A DNA stretch of 64,000 nucleotides from Pantoea eucrina (GTDB taxonomy: Bacteria; Pseudomonadota; Gammaproteobacteria; Enterobacterales; Enterobacteriaceae): assembly GCF_002095385.1 (NCBI RefSeq), contig NZ_MIPP01000014.1, positions 1 through 64,000 of the forward strand, written 5' to 3'. Under the pieces are notes generated by a model. The model was not told the origin of the DNA and made no database searches. It worked only from the letters and a program-made list of their open reading frames with translations. A program made the translations under genes and the position numbers. Positions 62,381 through 64,000 of this stretch are shown here, piece by piece. Numbering within the stretch: the stretch's first letter is position 1; every line of letters begins with the position of its first letter.

Positions 62381-64000
62381 ATGGCAGATACCACTACCAA
62401 TGTCGTAGTCGCAAGCGCTTTACAGATTTTCACCGCCAGCCGATCATTCAAGGCGCTGGCTAATGGGAAAATTTTCATCGGAATCCCCGACACTGATCCT
62501 ACCCTGCCGGGCAATCAGAAAACAGTTTTTGTGCACAACGAAAATGGCGATGCTTTACCTGTAGCGCAGCCTATCGTAATTAATGCCGGGGGACATGCCG
62601 TTTACGCAGGGCAACCAATTCGCAAGCTTACCACTGAAGGCAACTTCAGCATGGCGATTTATGATGCCTATGGAGCGCTAGAGTTCTATTTTGACGATAT
62701 GTCTAAATATGACTCAGATGTCCTGCTAGGCCTACTCACCGGAAGTGGAGGTGCTTCTATAATTGGCAACGGCAATGATACTCTCAACCATTATTTGCCG
62801 CATACGCCAGAAGAGTTTCTCGTTAATGATATCGACCTTGCTTTAGCCTCAAGCCTTTCTGCAACCGCATCCGACGGGCGCAAAACCATTGTCGCAGGCG
62901 ACAGGACCCTGAATAGTACTGTAACCATCCCGCAGAAAGGATATTTAAATGTCAGCGGTACGCTGCAGTCCTTGCAGTCACTTAATCTGCCGGCCATTGC
63001 TATGGACAGCAACAGCACCCTGAGCGGCGCAAAGATTCTTACACCTAACCGCGCTTTAGCCATTCGCGTGGATGGTAAAAGCAACGTAGAAATCTCAGGC
63101 GTAAAAGCTAAAGGCACCTTTGTTACTAACGATGAAAATTTCGCTTATGGTGTCGATATTCTTAATAGCACGGATGTTTATGTTAAGGATGTGCAGGCAG
63201 AAGGCTACACAGGTGGCTTATCGTTCAGCGAATCAAAACGTGTGATGGCGGATGGCCTTAATTTCTCAGGTATGAAATTCCACCCATCATTGGGTGCTGG
63301 CGATTATGGCGTTTTATACGGCAATAACAAAAACGGCATCATCAGCCGTCTTTTCTATAAGGCCTCCGCTGATGGTTACGGGCGCCACGGTTTTTACATG
63401 GCAGGACATGATGGGTCCGTAAACACCGTCCTCAATGGTGCCGTATTTGATTATTCTGAGCAGCCTGCGGGTATTCAGCCTCCCGGCGCAATCAATATAC
63501 GTAAAAACGACCGAGCGGTTTATGCAAACATCGTCATAGACGGAACCGGCATTACAGGTATTACGGAAAACGGATATATTTCCACTCAGATATTCAACGG
63601 CATAATGGTTAACCAGGTTAAGCGTGGGTCGGCTATTGCCTACGGTATAAACCTTGGAGAGAGCACCGGCGCACTACGAGTAAGGAACTGTGTTTTTTCT
63701 GCGTACATAGTGACTATAGCCTTAGCTTATGGCGTCACAGACCCGCTTTGCTATGGGGTCGTCGTCTCCGGTAGCGATAATAAGTATAATGGTTACACTC
63801 GCATTCCTAACCTTGGCTACCCATACCTTGTGCAGAACGGCGCTACAGACTGCCTCATAGAAGGGTGCCTTGATACCGCTGAAGCATCTGGCGGTCAGGC
63901 TTTTATTATTTTTGCCGGTTCTGCGAGCCGAATTACGATCAAGGGCTGCTCAACACGCCGCCCCTGGTTCCGGTCAGGAAATCTTAACAGCGTCACAGAC
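62381..64000 (+). CDS. tailspike with P22-type head-binding domain (3' end outside the window)
   Basis: 540 codons are present and the frame is still open at the right edge. Residues 1-110 match the P22 gp9 head-binding domain (ANGKIFIGIPDTDPTLPGNQ, YDAYGALEFYFDDMSKYDSD). From about residue 130 the sequence is unlike P22 and consists of short repeating strands (VSGTLQSL, NVEISGVKAKGTF, IRKNDRAVYANIVIDG) typical of a right-handed beta-helix; receptor, probably a surface polysaccharide, is unknown. CCGGAGC precedes the ATG. Confidence 0.92.
   Translation, partial: MADTTTNVVVASALQIFTASRSFKALANGKIFIGIPDTDPTLPGNQKTVFVHNENGDALPVAQPIVINAGGHAVYAGQPIRKLTTEGNFSMAIYDAYGALEFYFDDMSKYDSDVLLGLLTGSGGASIIGNGNDTLNHYLPHTPEEFLVNDIDLALASSLSATASDGRKTIVAGDRTLNSTVTIPQKGYLNVSGTLQSLQSLNLPAIAMDSNSTLSGAKILTPNRALAIRVDGKSNVEISGVKAKGTFVTNDENFAYGVDILNSTDVYVKDVQAEGYTGGLSFSESKRVMADGLNFSGMKFHPSLGAGDYGVLYGNNKNGIISRLFYKASADGYGRHGFYMAGHDGSVNTVLNGAVFDYSEQPAGIQPPGAINIRKNDRAVYANIVIDGTGITGITENGYISTQIFNGIMVNQVKRGSAIAYGINLGESTGALRVRNCVFSAYIVTIALAYGVTDPLCYGVVVSGSDNKYNGYTRIPNLGYPYLVQNGATDCLIEGCLDTAEASGGQAFIIFAGSASRITIKGCSTRRPWFRSGNLNSVTD

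Noticed and set aside
1..64000. Insertion sequences or transposases
   Set aside because: No transposase-like protein or paired terminal repeats were seen anywhere in the window.

Overview
The window looks like an Erwiniaceae-type enterobacterial chromosome (Pantoea/Erwinia/Mixta relatives; inferred from protein similarity recalled from memory and from gene order, not from a search). Positions 1-5500 hold accessory genes: the C-terminal part of an RND efflux pump, a GNAT acetyltransferase, an SDR/thioester-reductase-like protein and an orphan Wza-type export lipoprotein. Positions 5700-22555 follow the E. coli map order yafV - (ybdL, unknown gene) - fadE - gmhA - yafJ - yafK/dpaA - dinB - pepD - gpt - frsA - crl - phoE - proB - proA. 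Classical regulatory sites are visible: a FadR operator before fadE, a LexA box before dinB and a Pho box before phoE.

Between proA and the thrW tRNA (22,800-27,560) lies a compact phage-derived unit on the plus strand, independent of the prophage that follows. It has a CI/LexA-like repressor, four copies of a TTWACTGWTGG operator motif, a promoter, a boxA/boxB nut site, an N-like antitermination protein resembling P22 N at its arginine-rich end, a complete lysis cassette (T4-type lysozyme, holin-like membrane protein, Rz, embedded Rz1), a beta-helix tailspike/EPS-depolymerase-like gene and a strong terminator. It has no integrase, replication, packaging or head genes. It may be a domesticated lysis-and-release module, and it is the most interesting part of the window.

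From thrW (27,664-27,739) to the right edge lies a P22-like prophage. Its integrase (387 aa) abuts the 3' end of thrW, the known P22 attachment site. Order: int, xis, dam-type methylase and a leftward PL operon of many small genes including ssb, erf and N; immunity region (OL/PL, cI, OR/PR, cro); nutR, cII, a ParB-like gene, lambda-type O with four ori iterons, P; a nin region of overlapping small genes (ninB, ninG, HNH, ylcG-like); a putative late antiterminator; a second lysis cassette (holin, GH19 endolysin, Rz/Rz1); Rha; terS/terL; then the P22 head and short-tail genes 1, 8, 5, 4, 10, 26, 14, 7, 20, 16 and the start of a tailspike with a P22-type head-binding domain, cut by the window end. 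attR lies outside.

Four single-base deletions break otherwise well-conserved genes: one in frsA, two in the depolymerase-like gene and one at codons 6-7 of the coat gene. All lose one base in a short G/C run, so residual long-read sequencing error is as likely as real decay.
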